30,867 bases of DNA from the NCBI GenBank assembly GCA_016293205.1, contig JAEDES010000013.1, positions 1 through 30,867 of the forward strand, in the 5' to 3' direction. Positions within the stretch are counted from its first letter, which is position 1. Each line of letters starts with the position of its first letter. Shown one piece after another: positions 15,434-23,607 of this stretch. The stretch comes from Bacilli bacterium. Lineage in GTDB: Bacteria; Bacillota_I; Bacilli_A; RF39; UBA660. The notes beneath the pieces were generated by a model, which did not search any database, was not told the origin of the DNA, and worked only from the letters and a program-made list of their open reading frames with translations. The position numbers and the translations under genes are program-made.

Positions 15434-16606
15434 TTAATTTTGATTATTTCTATTAAAGTCTAATCTTATGATTTTTGGTTTTGTTTTTTTAGGCTTTTTT
15501 AGACCATATGGATGTTCTTCATAAGATATTTCTTCTTGTTCAAATAAGTCATCTAAAATTTCTAATTGAAGATTAAATGGTATGTAATCCCAATTTTTAA
15601 AAGCATTAATCATTTCTTTATAACCAACCATTTTTCTTTCATTTACAACGGCATAACTTAAGGCATTATAAATAAATGATGATGTTAAATTTAAATTGTT
15701 ATGACGAGTGCCATGTTCATCAATTAATTGTCTACGATACTTGGTTGATATTAGAACTAATAATCTTCTTAGAAAATCATAATCCCAGTCTAACATAGTA
15801 TTGCCTAGTTCTTGCATCATTTCATTATTTACATAACATCCAATTAAAGAATATATTTGATTTAAATCTTCTATATCAAAATTAGGTGCTTGATTCATTT
15901 CATCTTGTCTTCGTAATTCTTCATATGCTGCTGGAGACGAGTCTGTATCATTACGAATAATTTCATAGAATTTATTTTTACCAAATTTTACTTTTGATTT
16001 TTTAAATTCTTTATAAATTTGTTCTTTTAATTCTTGTCTTATAAATATTGTTTTACCTAATACTTCTTTAGCATCATTTTCATCAAAGGTTGTTTTATTA
16101 TTATCTGTTAAATGATTAAGAATAACTATTATTAATCTTCTTACTATTTCTTCTCTATTTAACATGGGGAAAGTTTTTATTATTTCATCATAGTAGTTTG
16201 CATTAATTAAATATAAAAATTGATTTATATTCATTTGTTCATTGTCATCTATCTTTGCATCATAATTATTCATTTCTTGATGAAGTTCATGTAAAAATAA
16301 AGTTGAGGATTTAGTTACATTATGATCAACAGAATTAGCCTCAGTCATCATTAAAAACAATTGAGATGCATGATGCATATCTCTTAGTTGTCTATCTTTG
16401 GCTTTTTCTTTTAAATAATTCATTCCAAAATAAACACATGGACTTAGTAATATTGTTCCTCCTGTTATGATACCTAAATCATTATTTGTTGATGGTATTA
16501 ATGTAAGGAATGCTGATAGTGATGTTGCCATGCCAATACTTGCAATTATTTCTGTTGCTTTGTCTGCTCGTTTTTCAAATTTATTTAGATCAGAATCTTT
16601 TTCCAT
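15434..16606 (-). CDS. Membrane-anchored protein of unknown function
   Basis: I do not recognise a family. 390 residues. Two hydrophobic segments near the N-terminus (about 20-40 and 44-62, with SLSAFLTLIP and GGTILLSPCVYFG) form a hairpin anchor preceded by a charged ~18-residue stretch. The remaining ~325 residues are soluble, helical and charged, with no signal peptide, so probably cytoplasmic. Motifs that could help a search are HHASQLFLMMTEANSVDHN and LVLISTKYRRQL. The tail is basic (KKPKKTKPK). AGAGGT precedes the ATG. It is a single-gene unit between its own promoter (16630-16638) and terminator (15343-15373). Confidence 0.85.
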   Translation of the reverse strand: MEKDSDLNKFEKRADKATEIIASIGMATSLSAFLTLIPSTNNDLGIITGGTILLSPCVYFGMNYLKEKAKDRQLRDMHHASQLFLMMTEANSVDHNVTKSSTLFLHELHQEMNNYDAKIDDNEQMNINQFLYLINANYYDEIIKTFPMLNREEIVRRLIIVILNHLTDNNKTTFDENDAKEVLGKTIFIRQELKEQIYKEFKKSKVKFGKNKFYEIIRNDTDSSPAAYEELRRQDEMNQAPNFDIEDLNQIYSLIGCYVNNEMMQELGNTMLDWDYDFLRRLLVLISTKYRRQLIDEHGTRHNNLNLTSSFIYNALSYAVVNERKMVGYKEMINAFKNWDYIPFNLQLEILDDLFEQEEISYEEHPYGLKKPKKTKPKIIRLDFNRNNQN

Positions 16607-16629
16607 AATGCTACCTCTTTTGATTGTCT

Positions 16630-16638
16630 ATTATATCA
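16630..16638 (-). promoter_or_regulatory. Extended -10 promoter of the 15434-16606 gene
   Basis: TGATATAAT on the minus strand lies about 25 bases upstream of the start codon. No good -35 is visible, as expected for an extended -10 promoter. Confidence 0.6.
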
Positions 16639-16654
16639 TAAATTAATTTATATA

Positions 16655-16685
16655 AAAGAAAAAACTATGATTTCTCATAGTTTTT
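16655..16685 (-). terminator. Rho-independent terminator of the Hint-domain gene
   Basis: An 11-bp stem (16660-16670 with 16675-16685) is closed on the minus strand by a GAAA tetraloop and followed by T's. It ends 2 bases after the stop codon of the gene. Confidence 0.85.
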
Positions 16686-16687
16686 AG

Positions 16688-17767
16688 TTAATTAACACTA
16701 CCGCCGCCGGATCCGGGTCTGTCCGGTTTATTATGTACCAATATTTCATCTGTTGTTATTAAATAATTATGATTATTTTCTACTTCAATATTATATACAT
16801 AAGTTTTATTATTTCTTTTACTTATATTTTGGATGTTAGTTGGTCCTTTTTTAATACTTAATAACTTGTCATTAAAATTTAATTTTTTGGTATTAACCCA
16901 TCCTTTATTAATTACATAGAATGGATGCTCTTCTGTTGTATGAATTATTTGATTATTAACTTTTAGTGTATAAATTTCATCTTTTTGATGAATAAATGTT
17001 TCTAGAACTTTCTTTAATTCTTTAGTTTTGGTTTCTAAATTGTAAGAATATACATAATCTCCTGATTTAATATCTTCTATATTTTTATAGCCGTTTTCAA
17101 CGGCAACTTTTGTGCCTGCTACAAAACAAGAACTGGTTGAACATGTTTTGCTTGTTTGAGAATAAATTATGTCATGTTTTAGATTTGTTATATTTACTTG
17201 ACTGGTTGGTACTGATGTCATAGAGTCTTTTAATTTTACAATCAATTTTATAACTGCTTTAGTACTTGATGAAGTTGATCCATTTAAACATCTATATCCC
17301 TCTGTATTAATAACATCTCCTACTTGTACTGATGATCCATCAGAATATATTAGTGATACTTCTAAGTTATTACAAACCAAGTTTGCGTCTGCAGTGTTTC
17401 CTGTTGCTGATGTACAAGTTGGTGTTGATGAAATTATAGAAGTAATTTCTCCTGTTACGTCTCCACTATTTAATACATCAAAATATAATGTTACTGTGTC
17501 TGACGGTTTTGTTAATCCAACGCTATAAGAGATTGTTGTACCATTTACTACTGGTGTTGTATATGTTGCTGTCCCAGTTGTAGCATTTGTTTGTGATGTT
17601 GAATTTTCTAATTTAATATCCCAAGTTGATGAATTTACTTGAGCACTTCCTTGAATGGATAGCGTTTCACTTAATGCTGCATATACAACTGTTAATGTTA
17701 CTATAGATATGATAAGTATGGCGATTAAAGTTGCCCCTATTTTTTTACCTCTTTGTCTATGATTCAT
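16688..17767 (-). CDS. Secreted TasA-like protein with a C-terminal Hint self-processing domain
   Basis: The start is ATG 17765-17767 (359 residues), preceded by AGAGGTG. An upstream extension of the frame crosses promoter sequence and is rejected. Residues 1-31 are a signal peptide (MNHRQRGKKIGATLIAILI, ending VYA|ALSE). Residues ~32-210 are Ser/Thr-rich and beta-like. SETLSIQGSAQVNSSTWDIK resembles SipW-dependent, TasA/camelysin-like matrix proteins. Residues 214-346 are a complete Hint domain: nucleophile Cys214 in CFVAGTKV, block B TTEEH (277-281), and the closing LVHN (His345, Asn346). A 13-residue tail, KPDRPGSGGGSVN, follows. The residue after Asn is Lys, not Cys/Ser/Thr, so normal intein splicing is not expected; cleavage or ligation to another nucleophile is. 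Confidence 0.85.
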   Translation of the reverse strand: MNHRQRGKKIGATLIAILIISIVTLTVVYAALSETLSIQGSAQVNSSTWDIKLENSTSQTNATTGTATYTTPVVNGTTISYSVGLTKPSDTVTLYFDVLNSGDVTGEITSIISSTPTCTSATGNTADANLVCNNLEVSLIYSDGSSVQVGDVINTEGYRCLNGSTSSSTKAVIKLIVKLKDSMTSVPTSQVNITNLKHDIIYSQTSKTCSTSSCFVAGTKVAVENGYKNIEDIKSGDYVYSYNLETKTKELKKVLETFIHQKDEIYTLKVNNQIIHTTEEHPFYVINKGWVNTKKLNFNDKLLSIKKGPTNIQNISKRNNKTYVYNIEVENNHNYLITTDEILVHNKPDRPGSGGGSVN

Positions 17768-17789
17768 TTTATACACCTCTATCTTCTTA

Positions 17790-17819
17790 ATTATATTATA
17801 TATGTATATATAAAAGCAA
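17790..17819 (-). promoter_or_regulatory. Probable promoter of the Hint-domain gene
   Basis: On the minus strand TTGCTT (17814-17819), 18 bases, TATAAT (17790-17795). It follows directly after the terminator of the upstream unit. The AT-rich context allows other -10 choices. Confidence 0.55.
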
Positions 17820-17820
17820 T

Positions 17821-17842
17821 AAAAAAGAACCAATTGGTTCTT
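17821..17842 (-). terminator. Rho-independent terminator of the lipoprotein-mtaB-recD2 operon
   Basis: A perfect 7-bp stem AAGAACC/GGTTCTT (17825-17831 with 17836-17842) has an AATT loop and a T-run. The stop codon of the 52-residue gene (17841-17843) overlaps the stem. Confidence 0.82.
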
Positions 17843-17999
17843 AATCTACATCATTCATCATTTCATATGTTCTTTTAGCTGCACCTTTAACCATCTTTTT
17901 CATACGATGCATGGCGACAGGATTTTTCTTCATATACATATATCCTGCTACTCCCATTCCTCCAAGTACAGCCATCATTGTCATAGTTTTTGCTTTCAT
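17841..17999 (-). CDS. 52-residue membrane peptide
   Basis: A short gene with a clear GAGGTG ribosome binding site 6 bases before ATG 17997-17999. It encodes MKAKTMTMMAVLGGMGVAGY, a Met/Gly-rich hydrophobic helix, then a basic, Met-rich amphipathic tail (KKNPVAMHRMKKMVKG...). It is probably a single-pass membrane peptide with a cytoplasmic basic tail. It ends the operon 35 bases after recD2, with the terminator folded over its stop. Small YtxH-like membrane proteins of Firmicutes look similar, but I cannot assign a family. Confidence 0.75.
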   Translation of the reverse strand: MKAKTMTMMAVLGGMGVAGYMYMKKNPVAMHRMKKMVKGAAKRTYEMMNDVD

Positions 18000-18034
18000 A
18001 TAATCACCTCATAAATATTATGAGTTGTTTTATT

Positions 18035-20227
18035 TTACTTTATACCATTTATAAGAAAATCTTTTATTGTTGTTCTTCTTATATCTACTGAAGTATTAGC
18101 AACGGCAATATCTAAAGCTGAAATATCTCCGATGATGTATAGTTTCTTTTTACTACGAGTTATACCTGTATAGACTAGTTTTCTATATAACATTTTATTA
18201 TAATTTTTTACTATTGGCATGATTACTATATCAAATTCTGATCCTTGAGCTTTATGAATTGAAATAGAATAAGCTAGACGGAAATTACTAAAATTAGATG
18301 GTGTATACTTAACGATGTTTCCATCAAAATTAATATGAATTTCTTTTTTAGGTGAAGTTATAATTTGTTCAATGATACCAATATCTCCATTATAAACATT
18401 TTCTTCTGGCATATTAGTTAATTGAATAACTTTGTCATATTCTCTAAAAGTAAATTCTCCAATAGTTAGTTCCTTTTTAGTTTTATCTTTTGGATTAAAG
18501 ATTGTTTGGAGATGTTTATTTATTTCGTCTATTCCAACATAGGTTTTATACATTGGTGCGAGTATTTGGAAATCTTTATATGAAACATCTTTATAAGTTT
18601 CTGATATTTCTTTTATGTGATTAATTACTTGATCTGGTGTACATGATATAAATGTTAAATCTTCTTCTTTATTGAAGACATCTCTCATTACTTTACCATT
18701 TCTTATATCATATGCAAGTGTAATAATATTAGAGTCTTTTCCTTGACGATAAAGCTCTTTTAATTTTACTGTTGTAAGTTTTTCTGAAGAAATCAAATCA
18801 TGTAATAATTGACCTGGTCCAACTGATGGTAATTGATGATCATCTCCTACTAGGATTATTTTACAATTAGCAGATAATCCTTTTAAAAGGGATGCCATTA
18901 AATAAGTATCAATCATACTTGCTTCATCTATTATTACTAGTTCAACTTTACTTTTATTATATTCATTTACTTGAAACTTATTTGTTTCTTTTTGCCATTT
19001 TAAAAATCTATGGATTGTTGATGCTCTAAGTAAGGTAGTTTCACTCATTCTTTTAGCTGCTCTTCCAGTTGGAGCAAGAAGAGCTATTTTATCTTGTAAT
19101 TTTTCATATGAAAGTTTATTACATTGACGATATAATTCAGTAATACCTTTCATAATAGTTGTTTTACCTGTACCTGGTCCACCTGTTATGATTAGAAAAT
19201 CTCTTAAATAACTTTCTTTTATAGCTTGGAATTGCTCTTCATTATATCTTATTTCAAAGAACTCTTCTAATTGTTTTATTTTATCATCTAAATCTTTTTC
19301 TTTTTCTAGCGGATTATTTTCTAATAATCTAAATCTTTTTACGATGAGAGTTTCGGCATCATACATATCTTTTAAATATATTTTTTCATCTTTTACAACG
19401 ATATCTGAGTCTTTAATTAAATCTTTTATAGCATCAATATATTCATCTTGTGTTATTTGAACATTAATTACTCTTGGTAAAAGAGAGATTAATTCTTCAT
19501 CATAATAGAAACTATGACCATATGTATTACTTACTTCATTCATTATATAAATTAATGCGGCTTTTACTCTAATGATATCATTTTGTTTTACTCCCATACG
19601 AAGTGCTATTTGATCAATCTTTTTATATGTAATATCATTAATATCTTTTATTATTTGATAGATGTTTTCTTCAATTATTTGTTTTGTTTTATTCTTATAA
19701 AAGTTGTAAATAATCATCGAATCTCTTGTTGAAAATCCTAGATTGCCTAAATATAAAATCATTTCATATGATGATTCATACTCTTTTAATTTTGTATGAA
19801 GTGTTTCAATATTTTTCTTGGTAATTCCTGGTATTAAAATTAAGTTATCTGGATTTTCTAAGATTATTTTTAATGTGTCTTTTCCTAGAGTATCAACTAT
19901 TTGTTTAGCCTTCTTTTCTCCTATTCCTTTGAATAGTCCACTTGTTAAAAATTCAATAATAGAGTTTTTTTCTTCTGGTTTACAACGTTCATATGATTCT
20001 ACTTGAAATTGTTCTCCATACTTGTCATGTTCAACTAATTTTCCATAAAAAAGATAGGTGTCCATATCATTTAATTCATGGAAATATCCTGTAAATGTAA
20101 TGACCCTATCTAGATAATCTGCTAATTTTTCATCATTTGTGTCACTTACTTTAAATAATCCAATTGTATAGCCTTGAGTACTTTGATAAATACTTCGGCG
20201 AAAGTTTCCTTTAATATATGTTCCCAT
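18035..20227 (-). CDS. recD2: RecD2-type ATP-dependent DNA helicase
   Basis: A 5'-3' superfamily 1B helicase of DNA repair and replication-fork maintenance, acting without RecBC. I use ATG 20225-20227 (730 residues), preceded by GGAGG at the right distance; an upstream frame extension lacks support. The N-terminal OB-like and helix-hairpin-helix region (to ~330) includes GLFKGIGEKKAKQI and LIPGITKKN. Walker A is GGPGTGKT (349-356), Walker B is VIIDEASMID (431-440), and SIHKAQGSEFD and YTGITRSKKKLYIIG are the late motifs. The long N-terminus distinguishes RecD2 from RecD of RecBCD. It lies 32 bases after mtaB. Confidence 0.95.
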   Translation of the reverse strand: MGTYIKGNFRRSIYQSTQGYTIGLFKVSDTNDEKLADYLDRVITFTGYFHELNDMDTYLFYGKLVEHDKYGEQFQVESYERCKPEEKNSIIEFLTSGLFKGIGEKKAKQIVDTLGKDTLKIILENPDNLILIPGITKKNIETLHTKLKEYESSYEMILYLGNLGFSTRDSMIIYNFYKNKTKQIIEENIYQIIKDINDITYKKIDQIALRMGVKQNDIIRVKAALIYIMNEVSNTYGHSFYYDEELISLLPRVINVQITQDEYIDAIKDLIKDSDIVVKDEKIYLKDMYDAETLIVKRFRLLENNPLEKEKDLDDKIKQLEEFFEIRYNEEQFQAIKESYLRDFLIITGGPGTGKTTIMKGITELYRQCNKLSYEKLQDKIALLAPTGRAAKRMSETTLLRASTIHRFLKWQKETNKFQVNEYNKSKVELVIIDEASMIDTYLMASLLKGLSANCKIILVGDDHQLPSVGPGQLLHDLISSEKLTTVKLKELYRQGKDSNIITLAYDIRNGKVMRDVFNKEEDLTFISCTPDQVINHIKEISETYKDVSYKDFQILAPMYKTYVGIDEINKHLQTIFNPKDKTKKELTIGEFTFREYDKVIQLTNMPEENVYNGDIGIIEQIITSPKKEIHINFDGNIVKYTPSNFSNFRLAYSISIHKAQGSEFDIVIMPIVKNYNKMLYRKLVYTGITRSKKKLYIIGDISALDIAVANTSVDIRRTTIKDFLINGIK

Positions 20228-20259
20228 CTTCTTCCTCCTAGTATTTATTCTATCAAAAA

Positions 20260-21531
20260 TTATTCGGCTAAACAATAAGGATAGTCTATTTTTGTGACTT
20301 TTACTTGAACAAATGTATTATGTTCTAATTCCTTATTTATTTTTACATAAAGATAGTTTCCAGTATGTCCATAACTATAACCATCTTTAGCCTCTTCTAT
20401 TAATACTTCTACTTCTTTTCCTATATATTTATTAAAATAATTTTTCTCTAATTCTTTAGATACTTCTAGTAATCTTCTTGCTCTATCTTTCTTTATTGAT
20501 TGATCTAGGTGATTTGGCAAGTTTTCTGCTACTGTTCCTTTTCTAACACTATATGGGAAAACATGTATCTTAGTTAATTCTAATTCTTTACAAGTATTAA
20601 TTGTCTTTTGAAATAATTCTTCAGTTTCTCCAGGGAATCCTACAATTACATCTGTAGTTATAGATATTTCTGGACGAATTAATCTTATCTCTTTTATCTT
20701 ATTGAAGAAGTAATTTAAATCATATTTTCTATTCATTAGTTTTAATACTTCATCACTTCCTGCTTGAAGTGGAATATGCATATGATCTACTATTACTTTA
20801 TTATCTTTTATTACTTCTAATACTTCATCAGTTAATTCTGTTATTTCAATTGAAGAGATTCTTAATCTTTTTAATTTTTCTATCTTTACTAATTCTTTTA
20901 ATAATTTAGCAAAGTTAGTATTTAAATCTACTCCGTAGTTTCCTGTATGAATACCAGTTAATACAACTTCTTGATATCCATTATTAGTTAAATCAGTTAT
21001 TTCTTTAACTACTTTATCTAATTCTTTTGAACGACATTTTCCTCGTACAAATGGAATAATACAATAACTACAGAAGTTTTCACATCCATCTTGTACTTTT
21101 ACAAAGGCTCTTGTACGACCTGGGAAATCTGTTATATACATATCTTCAAAAGTAGTTTTTTCTTCTTTATATAATCTTTTTAATGTTTCTTTCTTTTCAA
21201 AGTATTCATCTAATAATTCAACAATCTTTGATTTATCTTTATTACCAATAGTTATATCTAATCCATCTATTTGGTAATCTTTATTAGCTTCTATAAAGCA
21301 TCCCATGGCAACTACACAAGCATCAGGATTTTTCTTTATAGCATTATTGATCATCTTTTTAGATTTTGAATCAGACGTATTAGTTACTGTACAGGTATTA
21401 ATTATATATACATCACAAATATCATTAAATGATTTAATTTCATAGTTGTTTTCTTTTAACTTATTTATTACATATTCACTTTCATAGGTATTTACTTTAC
21501 AACCTAGAGTTAATATACCTGCACTTCTCAT
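20260..21531 (-). CDS. mtaB: tRNA (N6-threonylcarbamoyladenosine(37)-C2)-methylthiotransferase
   Basis: A radical-SAM enzyme that turns t6A37 of ANN-decoding tRNAs into ms2t6A. It has 423 residues, usual for MtaB. The N-terminal UPF0004 domain has its auxiliary-cluster Cys at 11, 47 and 78. The radical-SAM motif CENFCSYC (150-157) sits in VQDGCENFCSYCIIPFVRG, the MtaB form. A C-terminal TRAM domain follows (from ~365). AGGAA precedes the ATG, 2 bases after the lipoprotein stop, so the genes are co-transcribed. Confidence 0.95.
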   Translation of the reverse strand: MRSAGILTLGCKVNTYESEYVINKLKENNYEIKSFNDICDVYIINTCTVTNTSDSKSKKMINNAIKKNPDACVVAMGCFIEANKDYQIDGLDITIGNKDKSKIVELLDEYFEKKETLKRLYKEEKTTFEDMYITDFPGRTRAFVKVQDGCENFCSYCIIPFVRGKCRSKELDKVVKEITDLTNNGYQEVVLTGIHTGNYGVDLNTNFAKLLKELVKIEKLKRLRISSIEITELTDEVLEVIKDNKVIVDHMHIPLQAGSDEVLKLMNRKYDLNYFFNKIKEIRLIRPEISITTDVIVGFPGETEELFQKTINTCKELELTKIHVFPYSVRKGTVAENLPNHLDQSIKKDRARRLLEVSKELEKNYFNKYIGKEVEVLIEEAKDGYSYGHTGNYLYVKINKELEHNTFVQVKVTKIDYPYCLAE

Positions 21532-21533
21532 AA

Positions 21534-22187
21534 CTAATTCCTACTTTCTTTATAGTTTTTATACCAGTTTTCTGCTTTATTCTTTGTATTTTCATAAAAC
21601 TCAGTTGATACATCCTTTAGAGTTTCATAAGTATTTTGAGCACTATCTTTTAGTGTTTCTTTACTTTCATTATAAGCATTTTCTAAATTATCATAGTTTT
21701 CTTGTCCATGTTTATCAATATACTTATCTTTAATTTTATCTTTTAATTCAGTGATTTCCTTCTTAATATTAGCATATACATCTTTTGAAGTTGATGCAAT
21801 ATTTTCCTTATAGTTAGGGAAAACGCTTTCAATCTTAGTATCTATTTTATCATATAAATCTAATACTTTTTCTTTTGCTGAATCAGTTAATTCATCAAAT
21901 GTTACTCCATTAATTTCTCCATCATAAAAGATAAAGTCTGTTAATGTAATAAAAGTATTTTCTAAGACTTTTTGATCCTCTGCAGTTACTTCTTCTTTTT
22001 CAGCTATAGCAGTAACTTCTTGTTCAACATTATTAATATAAGTAACGAATTCTTCATCTGTTTCGATTACTTCTTCGTCAATTAGGTTATATTCATATTT
22101 ATCAGTTACTTTTACTTCGGTTGTTGGTTTAGAACATCCTGTAATAATAATGGTACTTATTAATACCATAATAAATAACTTCTTCAT
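21534..22187 (-). CDS. Lipoprotein of unknown function
   Basis: The start is ATG 22185-22187, because the AGGGGG site (22195-22200) is 7 bases from it but only 1 base from the ATG at 22191. The protein has 217 residues. A lipoprotein signal, MKKLFIMVLISTIIITGC, has a lipobox Cys at 18, so it is anchored to the outer face of the membrane. The remainder is charged and helical, with a Lys/Glu heptad-like C-terminal half (from ~125) likely to be coiled coil. No enzymatic motif is visible. It is the first gene of the operon, behind a consensus promoter. Confidence 0.85.
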   Translation of the reverse strand: MKKLFIMVLISTIIITGCSKPTTEVKVTDKYEYNLIDEEVIETDEEFVTYINNVEQEVTAIAEKEEVTAEDQKVLENTFITLTDFIFYDGEINGVTFDELTDSAKEKVLDLYDKIDTKIESVFPNYKENIASTSKDVYANIKKEITELKDKIKDKYIDKHGQENYDNLENAYNESKETLKDSAQNTYETLKDVSTEFYENTKNKAENWYKNYKESRN

Positions 22188-22213
22188 TTTCATTCCCCCT
22201 CAATAGTGAACAT

Positions 22214-22242
22214 ATTATATCATATTTTAGTGTTTTTTTCAA
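22214..22242 (-). promoter_or_regulatory. Sigma-A promoter of lipoprotein-mtaB-recD2
   Basis: On the minus strand -35 TTGAAA (22237-22242), 17 bases, -10 TATAAT (22214-22219), preceded by TG. Confidence 0.82.
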
Positions 22243-22274
22243 GTTTCATCTATATTATACACATTAAATCTAAT

Positions 22275-22301
22275 AAAAAAGACTAACTTTTTCGTTAGTC
22301 T
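22275..22301 (-). terminator. Rho-independent terminator of the acidic membrane protein gene
   Basis: A perfect 8-bp stem AGACTAAC/GTTAGTCT (22280-22287 with 22294-22301), a 6-base loop and a T-run on the minus strand. The stop codon (22295-22297) is in the stem. Confidence 0.82.
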
Positions 22302-23392
22302 AAATGACTTTGTAATTCTTTAAGAGTCATTACGAAATCGTTTGTTTTCTTGATTTCTTCATCTAATTTTTCATAATTTGCAGTATTTTCAAGTTCTAAT
22401 TCACTTTGTGGTCTGATACCATAAATTGGTGAAATTACTGGACTACTCTTAAATTTCTTAGTAGTTTGATATGCATTAGAGATTGTTTGTTGAACTTCTT
22501 CTACAGGTTCAACTTTAACTGTATTGAAATCATCTAATACTAATTTTTGTTGTTCAATTACTACTGGTTGAGTTTCAATAATTACAGGTTCTTCTACGAC
22601 ATGATCTTCTAAAGATTCAATTTCTTCAACGATACTTTCTACTGTTGTAGGTTCACTGATACTGTATTCTTTCATCTTAATTTCAAGATCTTGAAGTGAG
22701 ATTGGTTCATTTCCTTCATCTGCATATTGAGTTAACTCATTTTGTTCATACATATCTTTACTTTTTCTTACTAATTCTTCTAATGATATAATTGCGTTTT
22801 CTTCTTGTTCTTCTTCATATGATGTTAGACTAATGTTCTTAACTTCTTCAACTACTGGTGTTTCTTGTACTTCTACTTCTTGTTGAGCTAAAGCTTCTGC
22901 TTTCATTAATTCTTCTGTTAATCTTCTAAGCTCTGCTTGAGCTTCTTCTTTGTTTGGTTCGATATCTGTATAGCATAATTCTTCTTGTTCTTCTTCAATT
23001 ACTACTGGTTCTGCTACAACTGGTTTAACTTCAATTTCTTCTTCTATTTTTTCAACTTCTGCTTGGTCTTGTACGATTTCCATATTTTCAACAATCATGT
23101 CTTCAATATCTTTTTCTTCTTCAAAATATTCTACTTCTTCAGAATATTCTTCAATTGGAGCTAAAACAGGTGTATCGTAAATTTCTTCGTTTACATCATA
23201 ACCTTCTTCTTCAAGTTCTCTATTTACTTCCTCTACTAATTTGTTCAATTCTTTAGTGTTGTGTTTTCTTTTTCTCTTGTAGTAAGTTTTGTCAATTAAA
23301 TATATTAAAAAGCATAAAAAACATGCTACTCCTGCTACCATGTAAACCACAATAATTTCTTTTGATGTTAAAAAATTAATTAATTCGTTCAT
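22295..23392 (-). CDS. Single-pass membrane protein with a long acidic cytoplasmic tail
   Basis: Starts at ATG 23390-23392 (365 residues) with AGAGGTGG 5 bases upstream; an in-frame GTG at 23401 overlaps that site. One transmembrane helix (about 14-33) is followed by KRKRK, which predicts an outside N-terminus and inside C-terminus, as in ZipA or EzrA. Residues ~45-300 are very Glu/Val-rich, with many short VEEPVVIE-like stretches, and are probably disordered or coiled coil. Near the end is a compact hydrophobic motif, FKSSPVISPIYGI (314-326), then a short helix. Such a motif at the end of a disordered tail suggests a docking peptide. A cell-division or cytoskeletal adaptor is a guess; no family was recognised. 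Confidence 0.8.
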   Translation of the reverse strand: MNELINFLTSKEIIVVYMVAGVACFLCFLIYLIDKTYYKRKRKHNTKELNKLVEEVNRELEEEGYDVNEEIYDTPVLAPIEEYSEEVEYFEEEKDIEDMIVENMEIVQDQAEVEKIEEEIEVKPVVAEPVVIEEEQEELCYTDIEPNKEEAQAELRRLTEELMKAEALAQQEVEVQETPVVEEVKNISLTSYEEEQEENAIISLEELVRKSKDMYEQNELTQYADEGNEPISLQDLEIKMKEYSISEPTTVESIVEEIESLEDHVVEEPVIIETQPVVIEQQKLVLDDFNTVKVEPVEEVQQTISNAYQTTKKFKSSPVISPIYGIRPQSELELENTANYEKLDEEIKKTNDFVMTLKELQSHLD

Positions 23393-23494
23393 TATGTCCA
23401 CCTCTATATTATTAGAATATCATAGCTTAATTTTTAATCAAAGATTTAATATCTTTTTAAGATGACATTTTAATAATTTTACATCTACTTTTAC

Positions 23495-23524
23495 AAAAGA
23501 ATACACTTGTTCGAGTATTCTTTT
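23495..23524. other. Hairpin in the divergent intergenic region
   Basis: The 215-base gap 23393-23607 holds the 5' ends of two divergent genes. A 10-bp stem AAAAGAATAC/GTATTCTTTT (23495-23504 with 23515-23524) with a 10-base loop resembles a bidirectional terminator, but no gene enters it from either side. It may insulate the divergent units. Confidence 0.5.
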
Positions 23525-23574
23525 TAATCTTTTGTTTTGATAGATTAATCATAACATACTTTTTATTTTTAGTG

Positions 23575-23580
23575 TATAAA
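23575..23580 (+). promoter_or_regulatory. Possible -10 of the flippase gene
   Basis: TATAAA preceded by TG, 28 bases before the start codon. No convincing -35 is seen. Confidence 0.35.
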
Positions 23581-23607
23581 ATTCATTAAATTTTCATATA
23601 TTTTTGT

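Noticed and set aside
16688..17767. A splicing intein in the Hint-domain gene
   Set aside because: The domain is not inside a conserved protein, only 13 residues follow it, no endonuclease is present, and the residue after Asn is Lys.
17768..17833. 22-codon upstream extension of the Hint-domain protein
   Set aside because: It crosses the probable promoter and precedes the signal peptide; ATG 17767 has a good ribosome binding site.
20228..20275. 16-codon upstream extension of recD2
   Set aside because: It overlaps the end of mtaB and includes the GGAGG site used by ATG 20227.
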